The translations under genes were made by a program, and so were the position numbers. DNA of 64,000 bases from JAAFIP01 sp043774625 (GTDB lineage: Bacteria > Pseudomonadota > Gammaproteobacteria > Burkholderiales > Burkholderiaceae_C), in NCBI GenBank assembly GCA_043774625.1, contig JAYVTG010000007.1, positions 1 through 64,000 of the forward strand, given 5' to 3'. A model generated the notes under the pieces. The model saw only the letters and a program-made list of their open reading frames with translations, had not been told where the DNA came from and ran no database searches. This document shows positions 1 through 9,290 of the stretch, in pieces. Each line of letters starts with the position of its first letter. The stretch's first letter is position 1.

Positions 1-130
1 GCGACGGGTGAGCGGGTGTGCGATGAAAATTTTTTGGGAAGGCGCGCGTTGTTCAAGGTCGAGTGCTACACAACGCAGTTCGCGCGTGTTTTCCAAAAAC
101 ATTTTGCAGTGCATACCCCGAGCGCGGCGC
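1..130 (+). repeat. Dispersed ~125-bp repeat, copy A (runs off the left edge)
   Basis: Nearly ungapped match to segments at 62011-62135 (same strand) and 61541-61665 (opposite strand). The most constant stretch is GCGCGTTGTTCAAGGTCG at 43-60. It can be read as an open frame from position 16 (peptide core FLGRRALFKV), and the same peptide is open in the inverted copy. The third copy has a stop codon after about 25 residues. Differences between copies hit all codon positions and there is no ribosome binding site, so I treat it as a repeat rather than a gene. The copy may extend left of the window. Confidence 0.8.
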
Positions 131-268
131 TCGCCCACCAAACTGGCGTATTCCCTTTGAGAACAAACCCCCCTCGAGCGCGGCGCTCACCCACCAACGA
201 GGCGCTTTTCCCTTGAGAACAGCACAAGCCCACCAACGAGGCGCTTTCCCCCGCGCGCTAGCCCACCA
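119..268 (+). repeat. Degenerate tandem units following repeat copy A
   Basis: Three diverged units begin near 119, 174 and 229. They share GAGCGCGGCGCT, CCCACCAA, GGCG and a CCCTTGAGAAC-like end; the third is partial. A shorter pair of related units follows repeat copy C at 62133-62206, so the tandem tail belongs to the same repeat family. No gene is apparent in this stretch. Confidence 0.6.
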
Positions 269-290
269 TCTTGACGCTCAAACCGAAGCG

Positions 291-325
291 GGTTACATTA
301 CTAACCAATTGGTCATTAACTAACC
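291..325 (+). promoter_or_regulatory. Operator-like dyad upstream of the tetR gene
   Basis: The perfect 10-bp palindrome ACCAATTGGT lies at 304-313. It is embedded in the longer partial dyad TAACCAATTGGTCA and flanked by direct repeats of CTAACCA at 301 and 320. TetR-family repressors commonly bind such palindromes at their own promoter, so this is a plausible autoregulatory site that may also cover the pump operon. Binding is inferred. Confidence 0.45.
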
Positions 326-1027
326 ATGCAAGCAAATACCGTACTAGAAGACATCGCTGCAGAAGAGGCTCCCAGCCGCCGTGGTCGGCGCAAAGAAGCG
401 CGTCCGGGCGAACTGGTGGCCGCTGCGCTAGACCTGTTTGTAGAAAAAGGCTTTGCCGCCACCCGGGCAGAAGAAGTCGCCGCGCGTGCTGGCGTGTCTA
501 AAGGCACCCTGTTTTTGTACTTTCCCACCAAAGAAGACCTGTTCAAAGCTGTTGTGCAAGAAAACATAGCGTCGGTGCTGCAAGAAGGGCTGGAGGAACT
601 GCACACCTTCACCGGCAGCACCGCCGAGCTGGTGCCCTACATGATGATGACCTGGTGGGAACGCTACGGCGCCACCAAAGCGTCGGGCATTACCAAGCTG
701 ATGCTCAGCGAATCGAGCAACTTCCCCGAATTGGCGCAGTTTTACCAAGAAAGGGTCGTCACGCCTTGCAGGGTGCTAATTACCGGCGTGATTCAGCGCG
801 GCATAGACAGGGGCGAGTTTCGTGCAGTGAGCGTTGAGAATGCGATCTTTTCGATTCTTGCACCCATGATGTTTTTGATCATGTGGAAGCATTCGCTGGG
901 CCCCTGTTGCCCCGCGGGCCATAACATTGACCCGCTGGAATACCTCAAGACCCAGGCCGACATCGTGGTGCAAGGTTTACTGCGGCGTGATGCCGTCTTC
1001 ACACCAACTTCACGCAGCCCTGCTTAA
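326..1027 (+). CDS. TetR/AcrR-family transcriptional regulator
   Basis: This 233-residue protein has a classical TetR N-terminal helix-turn-helix at about residues 28-75, with the hallmark run AGVSKGTLFLYFPTKEDLF, followed by a variable ligand-binding domain. It lies 50 bp upstream of an RND adaptor and pump on the same strand, the usual arrangement for a local repressor relieved by pump substrates. The ATG at 326 is preceded by only a weak Shine-Dalgarno, but it sits directly after an ACCAATTGGT palindrome, which fits autoregulation. Family assignment is firm; the effector is unknown. Confidence 0.9.
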   Translation: MQANTVLEDIAAEEAPSRRGRRKEARPGELVAAALDLFVEKGFAATRAEEVAARAGVSKGTLFLYFPTKEDLFKAVVQENIASVLQEGLEELHTFTGSTAELVPYMMMTWWERYGATKASGITKLMLSESSNFPELAQFYQERVVTPCRVLITGVIQRGIDRGEFRAVSVENAIFSILAPMMFLIMWKHSLGPCCPAGHNIDPLEYLKTQADIVVQGLLRRDAVFTPTSRSPA

Positions 1028-1076
1028 ATGCCTGCTTTGTTTGGCCCTCACATTCAAATAAATAGTTAATAGTCAC

Positions 1077-2255
1077 ATGAAAAAGTATTGGAAATGGGTC
1101 ATTGTTTTACTGGTGCTGGTGCTGATTGGCGCTGCTGCGGCGCGCATCGTCGCGGCGCGCAAGGCACAAACCGCAGCGCCCGTGGCCAAGGCCGAACCCG
1201 TGATGGAACTGGCCGCCAGCGATGTGTTCACACTGCAATCCATCGACCTGGCGCAGGGCTTGCCCATATCTGGCAGCTTGCGCGCAGCCAACACCGCCGT
1301 CGTCAAGGCGCGCGTAGCTGGCGAACTGCAAGGCTTAAAACTGCGTGAAGGCGACACGGTAAAAGCGGGCCAGGTCGTTGCGCGTGTAGACGCAGCCGAA
1401 TACCAGGCCCGCGTTACCCAGGCGCAGCGCAGTGCCGACGCAGCCAAGGCGCAGATCGACATTGCACAGCGCAGTTTTGACAACAACAAGGCACTGGTCA
1501 ACCAGGGCTTTATTTCAGCCACCGCGCTGGACATGTCAGCAGCCAACCTGGAAGCTGCCAAGTCTACGCATGCCTCCAGCATGGCGGCTGTGCAAATCGC
1601 GCTCAAGTCGCTGGACGACACGGTACTGAAAGCACCCATCTCTGGTGTGGTGTCGCAGCGATTGGCCCAGCCGGGCGAGCGTGTAGGCGTGGACGCGCGG
1701 GTGCTGGAGATTGTGGACGACAACCGCCTGGAGCTGGAAGCGCAGATCAGCCCGGCAGATTCTGTGGACGTGCGTGTGGGGCAGGCTGCGCAGCTCAAGA
1801 TTGAAGGGCGCAAAGACGCGGTTGCCGCAACTGTGGTGCGCATCAACCCCAGCGCGCAGGCCGCCAGCCGCAGCGTGCTGGTGTATCTGGCAGTGGCCGC
1901 GTCGCCCGGTTTGCGCCAAGGCCTGTTTGCAGAAGGCACCCTGGACACCGCCCGCATGCAAAGTCTGGCCGTGCCCCTGTCTGCGGTGCGCAACGACAAG
2001 CCCGCGCCCTATGTGCAGGTGATTGAATCTGGCCTGATTGCCCACCGCACGGTAGAGCTGGGCCCCAAGGCAGATGCAGCAGGAACCGCCATGGTTGCTA
2101 TTAAAAACGTAGCTGCTGGCGCACAGTTGACGCTGGCTAGTGCCGGTTTTTTGCGTGAAGGCACAAAAGTGAGCATGGCCAGCAGCAAACCAGTAGCCAA
2201 AGTTGCAGAGGCTGCGGCCGACCAGCCCGCAGCGGCGGCTTCGCCTGCCAAATAA
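1077..2255 (+). CDS. RND efflux periplasmic adaptor subunit (MFP/HlyD family)
   Basis: This 392-residue membrane-fusion protein links the inner-membrane pump to an outer-membrane channel. Residues 1-26 form an uncleaved or signal-type membrane segment. A lipoyl half-motif follows (VKARVAGELQGL, REGDTVKAGQ), then an alpha-helical hairpin at about 110-180, the second lipoyl half (LKAPISGVVSQRL), beta-barrel and membrane-proximal domains, and an Ala/Pro-rich tail. The pump gene begins 14 bp downstream and a tolC gene lies beyond, giving a complete tripartite system. Bases 2096-2139 are a copy of the dispersed 42-bp repeat read in frame. Confidence 0.92.
   Translation: MKKYWKWVIVLLVLVLIGAAAARIVAARKAQTAAPVAKAEPVMELAASDVFTLQSIDLAQGLPISGSLRAANTAVVKARVAGELQGLKLREGDTVKAGQVVARVDAAEYQARVTQAQRSADAAKAQIDIAQRSFDNNKALVNQGFISATALDMSAANLEAAKSTHASSMAAVQIALKSLDDTVLKAPISGVVSQRLAQPGERVGVDARVLEIVDDNRLELEAQISPADSVDVRVGQAAQLKIEGRKDAVAATVVRINPSAQAASRSVLVYLAVAASPGLRQGLFAEGTLDTARMQSLAVPLSAVRNDKPAPYVQVIESGLIAHRTVELGPKADAAGTAMVAIKNVAAGAQLTLASAGFLREGTKVSMASSKPVAKVAEAAADQPAAAASPAK
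2096..2139 (-). repeat. 42-bp dispersed repeat, copy 1 (inside the RND adaptor gene)
   Basis: Its first 22 bases are identical to those of the copy at 46877. It then shares GCGCA and ACGCTGGCT. It is translated in the adaptor as A-I-K-N-V-A-A-G-A-x-x-T-L-A, the same register as the copy inside the LivG-type ATPase gene at 39927. Confidence 0.8.
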
Positions 2256-2269
2256 CGGGGCAACACAGC

Positions 2270-5200
2270 ATGTGGTTCACCCAAGTCAGCCTGCGCAACC
2301 CCGTCTTTGCCACCATGATGATGCTGGCATTGGTGGTGCTGGGCGCCTTCAGCTACCAGCGTTTGAAGGTAGACCAATTTCCCAACGTAGATTTTCCGGT
2401 AGTCGTCATCACCACAGAATACCCTGGCGCTTCGCCTGAAATTGTAGAAACCGAAGTCACCAAGAAGATTGAAGAAGGCGTCAACTCGATTGCGGGTATC
2501 AGCGCCCTCACCTCGCGCAGTTACGAAGGTCAGTCGGTTGTCATTATGGAGTTTCAGCTCAATATTGAAGGCCGCAAGGCTGCCGAAGACGTGCGCGAAA
2601 AAATCGGCACCATCCGCCCTCTTTTGCGCACCGAAGTGAAAGAGCCGCGCGTGTTGCGCTTTGACCCATCCAGCCGCTCGGTATGGTCTGTTGCGGTACT
2701 GCCCGACCCCAAAGCAGCAAAAACCATGAACGCGGTAGAGCTGACCGGCTGGGCCGACCAGGTATTAAAGAAACGCCTGGAGAACGTACGCGGCGTGGGC
2801 TCCGTCAGCCTGGTGGGCGGCACCAAACGCGAGATCAACATTTACCTCAACGCACAGGCCATGGAGTCGCTGGGCATCAGCGCAGACCAGGTGGCCACCG
2901 CTGTGCGCAGCGAAAACCAGGACTTGCCCGTAGGTGCCGTGCGCTCCATCACGCAAGAACGCGTGGTGCAGGTGCAGGCACGCATGAAGCGGCCTGAAGA
3001 CTTTGCGGGCATCATTGTCACCCGCAAGGGCGGCGCAGCCATTACGGTAGGCCAGGTCGCGCGCATCAGCGACGGAGCGCAAGAAGTAGACAGCCTGGCG
3101 CTGTACAACGGCCAACGCACCTTGCTGCTCACGGTGCAAAAAGCACAAGACGACAACACCATTGACGTGGTAGACGGCTTGAAAAAAACCCTGGCCGAGG
3201 TGGTAACCCAATTACCGCCCGGTGTGCGCCTGGAGCCGATTGTGGACGCTTCGCGCCCCATCAGGGTGGCAGTAGCCAACGTGCAGCGCACCTTGATTGA
3301 AGGCGCGCTGCTGACCATTCTGATTGTGTTTTTGTTCCTCAATTCCTGGCGCTCTACCGTCATCACCGGGCTGACTTTGCCCATCGCCCTGATCGGCACC
3401 TTCTTGTTTATGAACATGCTGGGCTTTACCATCAACATCATCACGTTGATGGCGCTGTCGCTGTGCGTGGGCTTGCTGATTGACGATGCGATTGTGGTGC
3501 GGGAGAACATTGTGCGCCATGTGCAAATGGGCAAGACACCGTTTGATGCGTCGATGCAAGGCACACAAGAGATAGGCCTGGCCGTGCTGGCTACCACCTT
3601 CTCTATCGTCGCGGTGTTTTTGCCGATTGGTTTTATGGGCGGCATCATCGGCAAGTTCTTCCACGAGTTTGGTTTAACCATCGTCGCTGCCGTGCTGATT
3701 TCGATGTTCGTCAGTTTCACGCTGGACCCGATGCTCTCGTCCATCTGGCATGACCCAGCGATTGACCAACACGGCAAACCGTTTGTGCCCCAAAACTGGT
3801 ACGACAAAACCATAGGCCACGTCACGCACTGGTTTGAAGTTGCCACAGAGCGGCTGGCCGACGGCTATCAAACCATTTTGCGCTGGAGCTTAAAGCACAA
3901 AAAAACCACAGTAGCCATTGCCCTGGCTATCTTTGCCGCTAGCATTATGATAGTACCCGTGCTGGGCACCGAGTTTGTGCCCAAGGCAGATTTTTCAGAA
4001 ACCACGATCAACTTCAACACGCCTGTAGGTTCGTCACTCGAAGCGACCGAGGCCAAAGCCAAGCAGGTAGAGGCCATCATTCGCTCTCTTCCCGAGGTAC
4101 GGTACACGCTCACCACCATCAACACCGGCAATGCGCAGGGCAAAATTTATGCAGCGGTTTATATTCGTTTGGTAGACCGCAAGTCGCGCAGCCTGAGTGT
4201 GGACCAAATGGCTTCTGTGCTGCGCGAACGCCTGAACCGCGTGGCGGGCATTACGGTTACCCACGTCGGCTTGCTCGACTCGGTAGGCGGCAACAAGCAG
4301 CTTGAATTTTCGCTCAAAGGCGCAGACTTGAAAGAGCTGGAACGGCTGGCGGTGCAAGTGATGGACAAAGTGCGCAATGTGCAAGGCCTGGTCGATCTGG
4401 ACAGCAGCGTAAAACCCAGCAAACCCACCATTGAAGTAGACGTGCGCCGCAACGTCGCGTCTGACCTGGGCCTGAACATCAACCAGATCGGCAATGGGCT
4501 GCGCACCCTGGTAGCGGGCCAAACCGTGGGCAACTGGCGCGCGGCCGACGACCTGACCTATGACGTGAACGTGCGCCTGTCACCCGACGCACGCAACACC
4601 CCGCAAGACCTGGAGCGCCTGCCCTTTACGGTGGGCAACAACGCCGATGGCAGCGCCCGCGTCGTGCGGCTAAACCAGGTAGCCAGCGTGCGCGAGTCGA
4701 CTGGGCCGAACCAGATCAACCGGCGCGACCTGACGCGTGAGGTCAGCATCAACGCCAACGTGTATGGACGTTCTGCAGGCGAAGTGTCCAACGACGTGAA
4801 AAAGGCACTGGAAGCCACGACATTTCCAGCAGGCTACAGCTACCAGTTTGGCGGCAGCACCAAGAACATGGCCGAATCATTTGGCTACGCCATTTCTGCA
4901 CTGGTGCTGGCTATCGTTTTTATCTACATGATTCTGGCCAGCCAGTTCAAAAGCTTTTTGCAACCGCTGGCGCTGATGACGGCCCTGCCCCTCACACTGA
5001 TTGGCGTGGTGCTGGCATTGCTGATGTTCAAGTCCACGTTGTCGATGTTCTCGGTGATTGGCGTGGTAATGCTCATGGGCCTGGTGACCAAAAACGCTAT
5101 TTTGCTCATTGACTTTGCCATTCGCGCCCGCGAAGACAAATATGACGAAGCCGGCCACCTTGTGCCCGGTGTCGAGCGCTCCGAGGCTTTGTTACTGGCC

Positions 5201-5479
5201 GCCAAAGTGCGCTTGCGCCCCATTTTGATGACCACGCTGGCGATGATTTTTGGCATGGTGCCACTGGCCTTTGCACTGTCCGAAGGGTCGGAACAACGCG
5301 CGCCCATGGGGCAGGCGGTGATTGGTGGTGTCATCACCTCGTCGCTGCTCACCTTGGTAGTGGTGCCAGTGGTGTATTGCTACATGGACGACCTGGCCAA
5401 TTGGTTTAAACGCCTGTTTACAGGCAAGGCCCATCCCCAAGCAATTAAAATTGATGGTTTGCCCCGTTCAGCAGAGTAA
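2270..5479 (+). CDS. RND multidrug efflux pump, inner-membrane subunit (HAE1/AcrB-like)
   Basis: At 1069 residues it is the normal length for a proton-driven RND pump with twelve membrane helices and two large periplasmic loops. The N-terminus MWFTQVSLRNPVFATMMM forms TM1. The TM4 region carries the proton-relay acidic pair in GLLIDDAIVVREN, and the second half has the expected GLVTKNAILLIDFA segment. It follows the adaptor by 14 bp and is co-oriented with tetR and tolC. Substrates cannot be inferred from sequence; MdtB/MexF-type pumps are the nearest recognisable class. Confidence 0.93.
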   Translation: MWFTQVSLRNPVFATMMMLALVVLGAFSYQRLKVDQFPNVDFPVVVITTEYPGASPEIVETEVTKKIEEGVNSIAGISALTSRSYEGQSVVIMEFQLNIEGRKAAEDVREKIGTIRPLLRTEVKEPRVLRFDPSSRSVWSVAVLPDPKAAKTMNAVELTGWADQVLKKRLENVRGVGSVSLVGGTKREINIYLNAQAMESLGISADQVATAVRSENQDLPVGAVRSITQERVVQVQARMKRPEDFAGIIVTRKGGAAITVGQVARISDGAQEVDSLALYNGQRTLLLTVQKAQDDNTIDVVDGLKKTLAEVVTQLPPGVRLEPIVDASRPIRVAVANVQRTLIEGALLTILIVFLFLNSWRSTVITGLTLPIALIGTFLFMNMLGFTINIITLMALSLCVGLLIDDAIVVRENIVRHVQMGKTPFDASMQGTQEIGLAVLATTFSIVAVFLPIGFMGGIIGKFFHEFGLTIVAAVLISMFVSFTLDPMLSSIWHDPAIDQHGKPFVPQNWYDKTIGHVTHWFEVATERLADGYQTILRWSLKHKKTTVAIALAIFAASIMIVPVLGTEFVPKADFSETTINFNTPVGSSLEATEAKAKQVEAIIRSLPEVRYTLTTINTGNAQGKIYAAVYIRLVDRKSRSLSVDQMASVLRERLNRVAGITVTHVGLLDSVGGNKQLEFSLKGADLKELERLAVQVMDKVRNVQGLVDLDSSVKPSKPTIEVDVRRNVASDLGLNINQIGNGLRTLVAGQTVGNWRAADDLTYDVNVRLSPDARNTPQDLERLPFTVGNNADGSARVVRLNQVASVRESTGPNQINRRDLTREVSINANVYGRSAGEVSNDVKKALEATTFPAGYSYQFGGSTKNMAESFGYAISALVLAIVFIYMILASQFKSFLQPLALMTALPLTLIGVVLALLMFKSTLSMFSVIGVVMLMGLVTKNAILLIDFAIRAREDKYDEAGHLVPGVERSEALLLAAKVRLRPILMTTLAMIFGMVPLAFALSEGSEQRAPMGQAVIGGVITSSLLTLVVVPVVYCYMDDLANWFKRLFTGKAHPQAIKIDGLPRSAE

Positions 5480-5543
5480 GTAGCACCCCGCTTTGAGCTG
5501 CATCACACCGCTACCCTCCTCTTTTTTTCTTATAAGTTCTGAA

Positions 5544-6218
5544 ATGACCACCATGAATATCGAACAAGCCCGCTTCAACATGATCGAACAGCAAATCCGC
5601 CCCTGGGACGTGCTGGACAGCCACGTGCTCCAGTTGCTAGCCAGCGTCAAGCGCGAAGATTTTGTGCCCCTGGCACACAAGGCCCTGGCCTTTGTAGACA
5701 TGGAAATCCCGCTGCGCGAAGGCGGTGCACGCGGGCAAAGCATGTTGGCCCCCAAGGTAGAAGCCCGCATGCTGCAAGACCTGGCCGTGCACAAGCATGA
5801 AAAAGTGCTGGAGATTGGCTCTGGCAGTGGCTATATGACGGCCTTGCTCGGCCACCGTGCGCAGCGCGTCATCAGCCTGGAAATAGTGCCCGAACTGGCC
5901 GCCATGGCACGCGAAAATTTGCAAAAAGCAGGCATCTACAACGCCGAGGTGCGCGTGGCCGATGGCTCCAAAGACATGAGCGTGGACGGCCCGTTTGACG
6001 TGATTGTGCTGTCTGGCTCGGTAGAGCATATCCCCGCCAGTTTGTTGGCCCAACTCAAGCCTGGTGGCCGCTTGGCTGCCATAGTGGGCGACGAACCCAT
6101 GATGCGCGCCACCTTTGTGACCAAGGGTGCAGACGGCAGTGCAGTGACCACCCAGCCCTGGGACACGGTAGCCCCGCGCCTGGTGAGTTTTGCTGTTGCT
6201 TCCAAATTCCACTTCTGA
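5544..6218 (+). CDS. Protein-L-isoaspartate O-methyltransferase family protein
   Basis: The 224-residue product carries an S-adenosylmethionine-binding motif I (VLEIGSGSGYMTALL) and the family's N-terminal QIRPWDVLDSHVL region. PCMT-type enzymes methylate isoaspartyl residues for repair, although betaproteobacterial members next to tolC are little studied. Starts at 5544 and 5553 (MTTMNIEQ) both fit; an upstream extension is unlike the family. The gene lies between the RND pump and a rhodanese/TolC pair, an order seen in many Burkholderiales. Confidence 0.82.
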   Translation: MTTMNIEQARFNMIEQQIRPWDVLDSHVLQLLASVKREDFVPLAHKALAFVDMEIPLREGGARGQSMLAPKVEARMLQDLAVHKHEKVLEIGSGSGYMTALLGHRAQRVISLEIVPELAAMARENLQKAGIYNAEVRVADGSKDMSVDGPFDVIVLSGSVEHIPASLLAQLKPGGRLAAIVGDEPMMRATFVTKGADGSAVTTQPWDTVAPRLVSFAVASKFHF

Positions 6219-6263
6219 ACGACTGTACTCAACGGCTTTACTAAACGTCTACAACCCCAAGCC

Positions 6264-6626
6264 ATGCAGAGCCATATCGCACAAATCCGCCCCGCAGCGT
6301 TTGCCCCATGGGCCAGCGCACAAGCGCAAGCTGACACAGCGCCGCCCCTGGTGCTGGACGTGCGCGAGACCTGGGAGTTCAACACCGCCAAACTGCACCC
6401 GCTGGCGGTGCCGTTTGACGTGTTGCACATTCCCATGACCGAGCTGCAGCAACGGCTGGCCGAACTGCCACCAGGCCGCACGATTGCCTGCCTGTGCCAC
6501 CACGGCATTCGCAGCCAGCGCGTCGCCATGTTTTTATTGCAAAACGGTTTTGAGCATGTCGTGAATATTGCTGGCGGTATAGATGCCTGGAGCGCCGAAG
6601 CTGACAGTTCTGTACCGTTGTATTAA
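6264..6626 (+). CDS. Single-domain rhodanese-like sulfurtransferase
   Basis: This 120-residue protein is one rhodanese domain. It has LDVRETWEF near residue 31 and an active-site loop CHHGIRS with the presumed persulfide cysteine at residue 78. The C-terminal GGIDAWS element is typical of the GlpE/PspE class. It is located 45 bp after the methyltransferase and 31 bp before tolC, probably in one transcript. No signal peptide is seen, so it is cytoplasmic. The physiological sulfur acceptor is unknown. Confidence 0.88.
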   Translation: MQSHIAQIRPAAFAPWASAQAQADTAPPLVLDVRETWEFNTAKLHPLAVPFDVLHIPMTELQQRLAELPPGRTIACLCHHGIRSQRVAMFLLQNGFEHVVNIAGGIDAWSAEADSSVPLY

Positions 6627-6657
6627 TTTTTTGAATGCATTGCCCCAAAGGACAACC

Positions 6658-7986
6658 ATGAAAACAACCCGCTACCGTTATCACCTGCTGGCCATTGCAT
6701 GCACCGCAGCCTTTGGCCACAGCGTGCAAGCGCAAAGTTTGTCGGCCCTGTATGAGTCTGCCCGCACCTACGACGCGGCCTACCTGTCTGCCAAAGCGCA
6801 GCACGACGCCAACCTGGCCAAGTCTGAACAAGCCCGAGCCGGTGTTTTGCCCACAGCCAACTTGAGCGCGGGCGTTTCGCGCACCAATCTTGAAGTCACC
6901 AGCCCCCGCACAGAACGTACTTTCACCACGCAAAGCGTTGGCGTCACCGCCAACCAGCCGCTGTACCGCCCTGCCAACTGGGCTACCTACGATCAAGGTA
7001 AAAAGCAGATAGAGCTGTCAAAATCCGCCCTCGATGCTGTTGAACAAGACATCATCGTGCGTGTCAGCCAAGCTTATTTTGACGTGTTGGCCAGCCAGGA
7101 CAGCTTGACCTTTGTCAAAGCGCAAAAAACCGCCGTAGCCGAACAACTGGCTTCTGCCAAACGCAATTTTGAAGTGGGCACATCCACCATTACCGACACC
7201 CGCGAAGCACAGGCGCGCTACGACCTAGTGATTGCACAAGAAATTGCCGCAGAAAACGACCTGCGCGTCAAAAAACTGGCGCTGGATATAGTGGTCGGCA
7301 AAACCGGCACCGACCCCCGCCCTGTTGCCCTGCCGCTGAACCTACCCGCCCTGACACCCAACGACGTGAACCAGTGGGTGCTGCAATCTGAAGACCAGCA
7401 CCCCAGCATCAAGTCGGCGCAGGTGGCGCTAGACGTTGCCAAGCTGGAAACCACGAAAGCCGAGGCAGGCAACAAACCCACGCTGGACGGCACCCTGGGT
7501 TACAACATCAGCCGCAACCCCAATGGCGGCACCACCAGCGGTTTGAGCAGCCAAACAAATTCTGCCAGCATTGGCGTTGTTTTTAACTACCCCTTGTTTG
7601 CTGGTTACGCCATTCAAAACCGCATCAAGGAAACCGTGAGCCTGGAAGAAAAAGCCCGCAACGACCTGGAAGGCGCCAAACGCGCCATTGCCCAGGCTAC
7701 GCGCACGGCGTATTTTGGCGTGGTGTCTGGCCAGGGCCAGGTCAAGGCGCTGGAGGCCGCAGAAGCATCGAGCCAAAGCGCACTGGACGCCAACAAGCTG
7801 GGCTACCAGGTGGGTGTGCGCATCAACATCGACGTGCTCAATTCGCAAAGCCAGTTGTTCCAAATCAAGCGCGACCTGGCCAAGGCGCGTTACGACGTGC
7901 TGGTGGGCGGCTTACGCCTGCGCCAGGCTAACGGAACCTTGAAGCCCGAAGACCTGGATGCAGTGAACACGCTGCTGGCCAAGTAA
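6658..7986 (+). CDS. TolC family outer-membrane efflux channel
   Basis: The 442-residue product has a signal peptide of about 26 residues (basic MKTTRYRYH, hydrophobic stretch, cleavage near VQAQS). Two repeated TolC halves follow, with typical helices such as YDAAYLSAKAQHDANLAKSEQ and YDLVIAQEIAAENDL. The ATG at 6658 is chosen because AAAGGA lies just upstream and the signal peptide starts there. It would complete the tripartite pump with the adaptor and RND subunit encoded upstream on the same strand, and could also serve type I secretion. Confidence 0.9.
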   Translation: MKTTRYRYHLLAIACTAAFGHSVQAQSLSALYESARTYDAAYLSAKAQHDANLAKSEQARAGVLPTANLSAGVSRTNLEVTSPRTERTFTTQSVGVTANQPLYRPANWATYDQGKKQIELSKSALDAVEQDIIVRVSQAYFDVLASQDSLTFVKAQKTAVAEQLASAKRNFEVGTSTITDTREAQARYDLVIAQEIAAENDLRVKKLALDIVVGKTGTDPRPVALPLNLPALTPNDVNQWVLQSEDQHPSIKSAQVALDVAKLETTKAEAGNKPTLDGTLGYNISRNPNGGTTSGLSSQTNSASIGVVFNYPLFAGYAIQNRIKETVSLEEKARNDLEGAKRAIAQATRTAYFGVVSGQGQVKALEAAEASSQSALDANKLGYQVGVRINIDVLNSQSQLFQIKRDLAKARYDVLVGGLRLRQANGTLKPEDLDAVNTLLAK

Positions 7987-8031
7987 TCTGCCAGCCTCGT
8001 CATTGCACTGGCTTGCGCCTTGACCAGAGCA

Positions 8032-8940
8032 TTAAGCTAAAGGTTTGGCAGCGAGCAGCTTGTCTGCATAGTCTTGCCAGCGTGCACCTTTGTCCACGCC
8101 TGCAAACACACCGGCTGCCGCGTTGTCTGCCACCCACTGGTGCTTGTTGGCAATGGCCGCCGCCATAAAGGGTTCAAACCCCGCCTCGCGCACCGTGTTG
8201 GCTGACTCGCGCATTTCCTCGGCCCGGCGTTTGCCGTGCTGCACCACCCGGCTAAAAAAGTAAGCGCCCTGCGTGTCCCAGTCAATGCTGGGAAAGGTCT
8301 CGGCCAGCGTGGGCAACACATGGTCTTCTACGCCATATGCGCGCGCCGTAGCATAGCTTTCTATCACCAAGGCCTCCAGCCCTTTGATCATCACGCTGCG
8401 GCACATCTTGATGGCGCTGGCCACCCCCAGTTTGTCGCTCACCGCCTTGGCATCCAGCTCCCAGGCAAGCAATATTGCTGCCAATTCGGTAGCGCGCGGG
8501 CCACCCAGCAACATGGGCACCTTGATGCCATAAGGCGGAACCGATGTCATCACGCCCGCCTCCACATAATGCGCACCCGCCGCGTGAATAGCCGCCGCGC
8601 ACTGCTGCCTGGTGCCGGGCGACGCAGAATTCAAATCCAGAAACACAGCACCCGGTTGTACATGCCGCGCCGCCTCTTGCGCCACCGCCAGCGTGCTGGA
8701 CGCAGTCACCGCCGAGATGATGAAACGGCTGCCCGCACACAGCGCCTGCATGGACACCATGGCCTGCACGCCCGCAGAGTGCGCATGGGCCAGCTCGGCG
8801 GCTTGGGTAGCGGGGTTGACAAATTTCAAGTCCCAAGCCGACATAGCCTGCACGCCGGGTTTGGTTTTGAGACCAGCAGAAAAGGTTTTGCCCACCTCGC
8901 CGTAGCCGATGAGACCGATATGAGAAAAAATATTGTGCAT
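8032..8940 (-). CDS. NAD(P)-binding oxidoreductase of the 6-phosphogluconate dehydrogenase-like family (DUF1932 type)
   Basis: This 302-residue protein starts with a Rossmann fold (IGLIGYGEVGKTF, a GxGxxG motif at residues 12-17). It has a beta-hydroxyacid dehydrogenase-like middle (FLDLNSASPGT) and a C-terminal helical domain resembling DUF1932 proteins (LGVASAIKMCRSVMIKGLEAL). The lysine in KMCRS occupies the usual catalytic position. The gene is convergent with tolC and has no operon partner. The substrate is unknown; related enzymes act on small hydroxy acids or sugar acids. Confidence 0.8.
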   Translation of the reverse strand: MHNIFSHIGLIGYGEVGKTFSAGLKTKPGVQAMSAWDLKFVNPATQAAELAHAHSAGVQAMVSMQALCAGSRFIISAVTASSTLAVAQEAARHVQPGAVFLDLNSASPGTRQQCAAAIHAAGAHYVEAGVMTSVPPYGIKVPMLLGGPRATELAAILLAWELDAKAVSDKLGVASAIKMCRSVMIKGLEALVIESYATARAYGVEDHVLPTLAETFPSIDWDTQGAYFFSRVVQHGKRRAEEMRESANTVREAGFEPFMAAAIANKHQWVADNAAAGVFAGVDKGARWQDYADKLLAAKPLA

Positions 8941-9278
8941 GCCTGTATTATCTCAAGTGACCTGTCCCCATAACCGTACCAGATGACAATCTAAGCAGTC
9001 CGCAATACAGAGGTGTCCATACAATCACACTTGGCTCTTGATTTGTGGAAGCTGGCGCTGCTGCCACCTAACTTTCGGTAAATCTCAGGAACCGCTAGCC
9101 CGCCACAACTCGATCGAGCGTAGCTGTGACCTAGTTGTCAGTGAACCACGACATTTTTATCTGAACACTCTTTCATAGTATTTTCTTCTTTTATGGCCTC
9201 GGGATTTTTTGGAGGGATCACCGCCTGCAACTTATCCAACTTATTTTTAGGCAAGATTTCCTTAGAATCTAGTAAACA
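8941..9278. other. Gene-free junction into the AT-rich sugar island
   Basis: I see no convincing coding sequence here. Base composition shifts to AT-rich from about 9130 onward. A perfect palindrome CTCGATCGAG is present at 9109-9118. No transposase, att duplication or tRNA is visible, so how the island joined the chromosome is not apparent. Confidence 0.5.
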
Positions 9279-9290
9279 TTGGTAATCCAA

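Noticed and set aside
3930..3960. Possible degenerate repeat copy in the RND pump gene (GCTAGCATTATGATAG)
   Set aside because: Only the right half is similar and it encodes an expected membrane helix; too weak to count.
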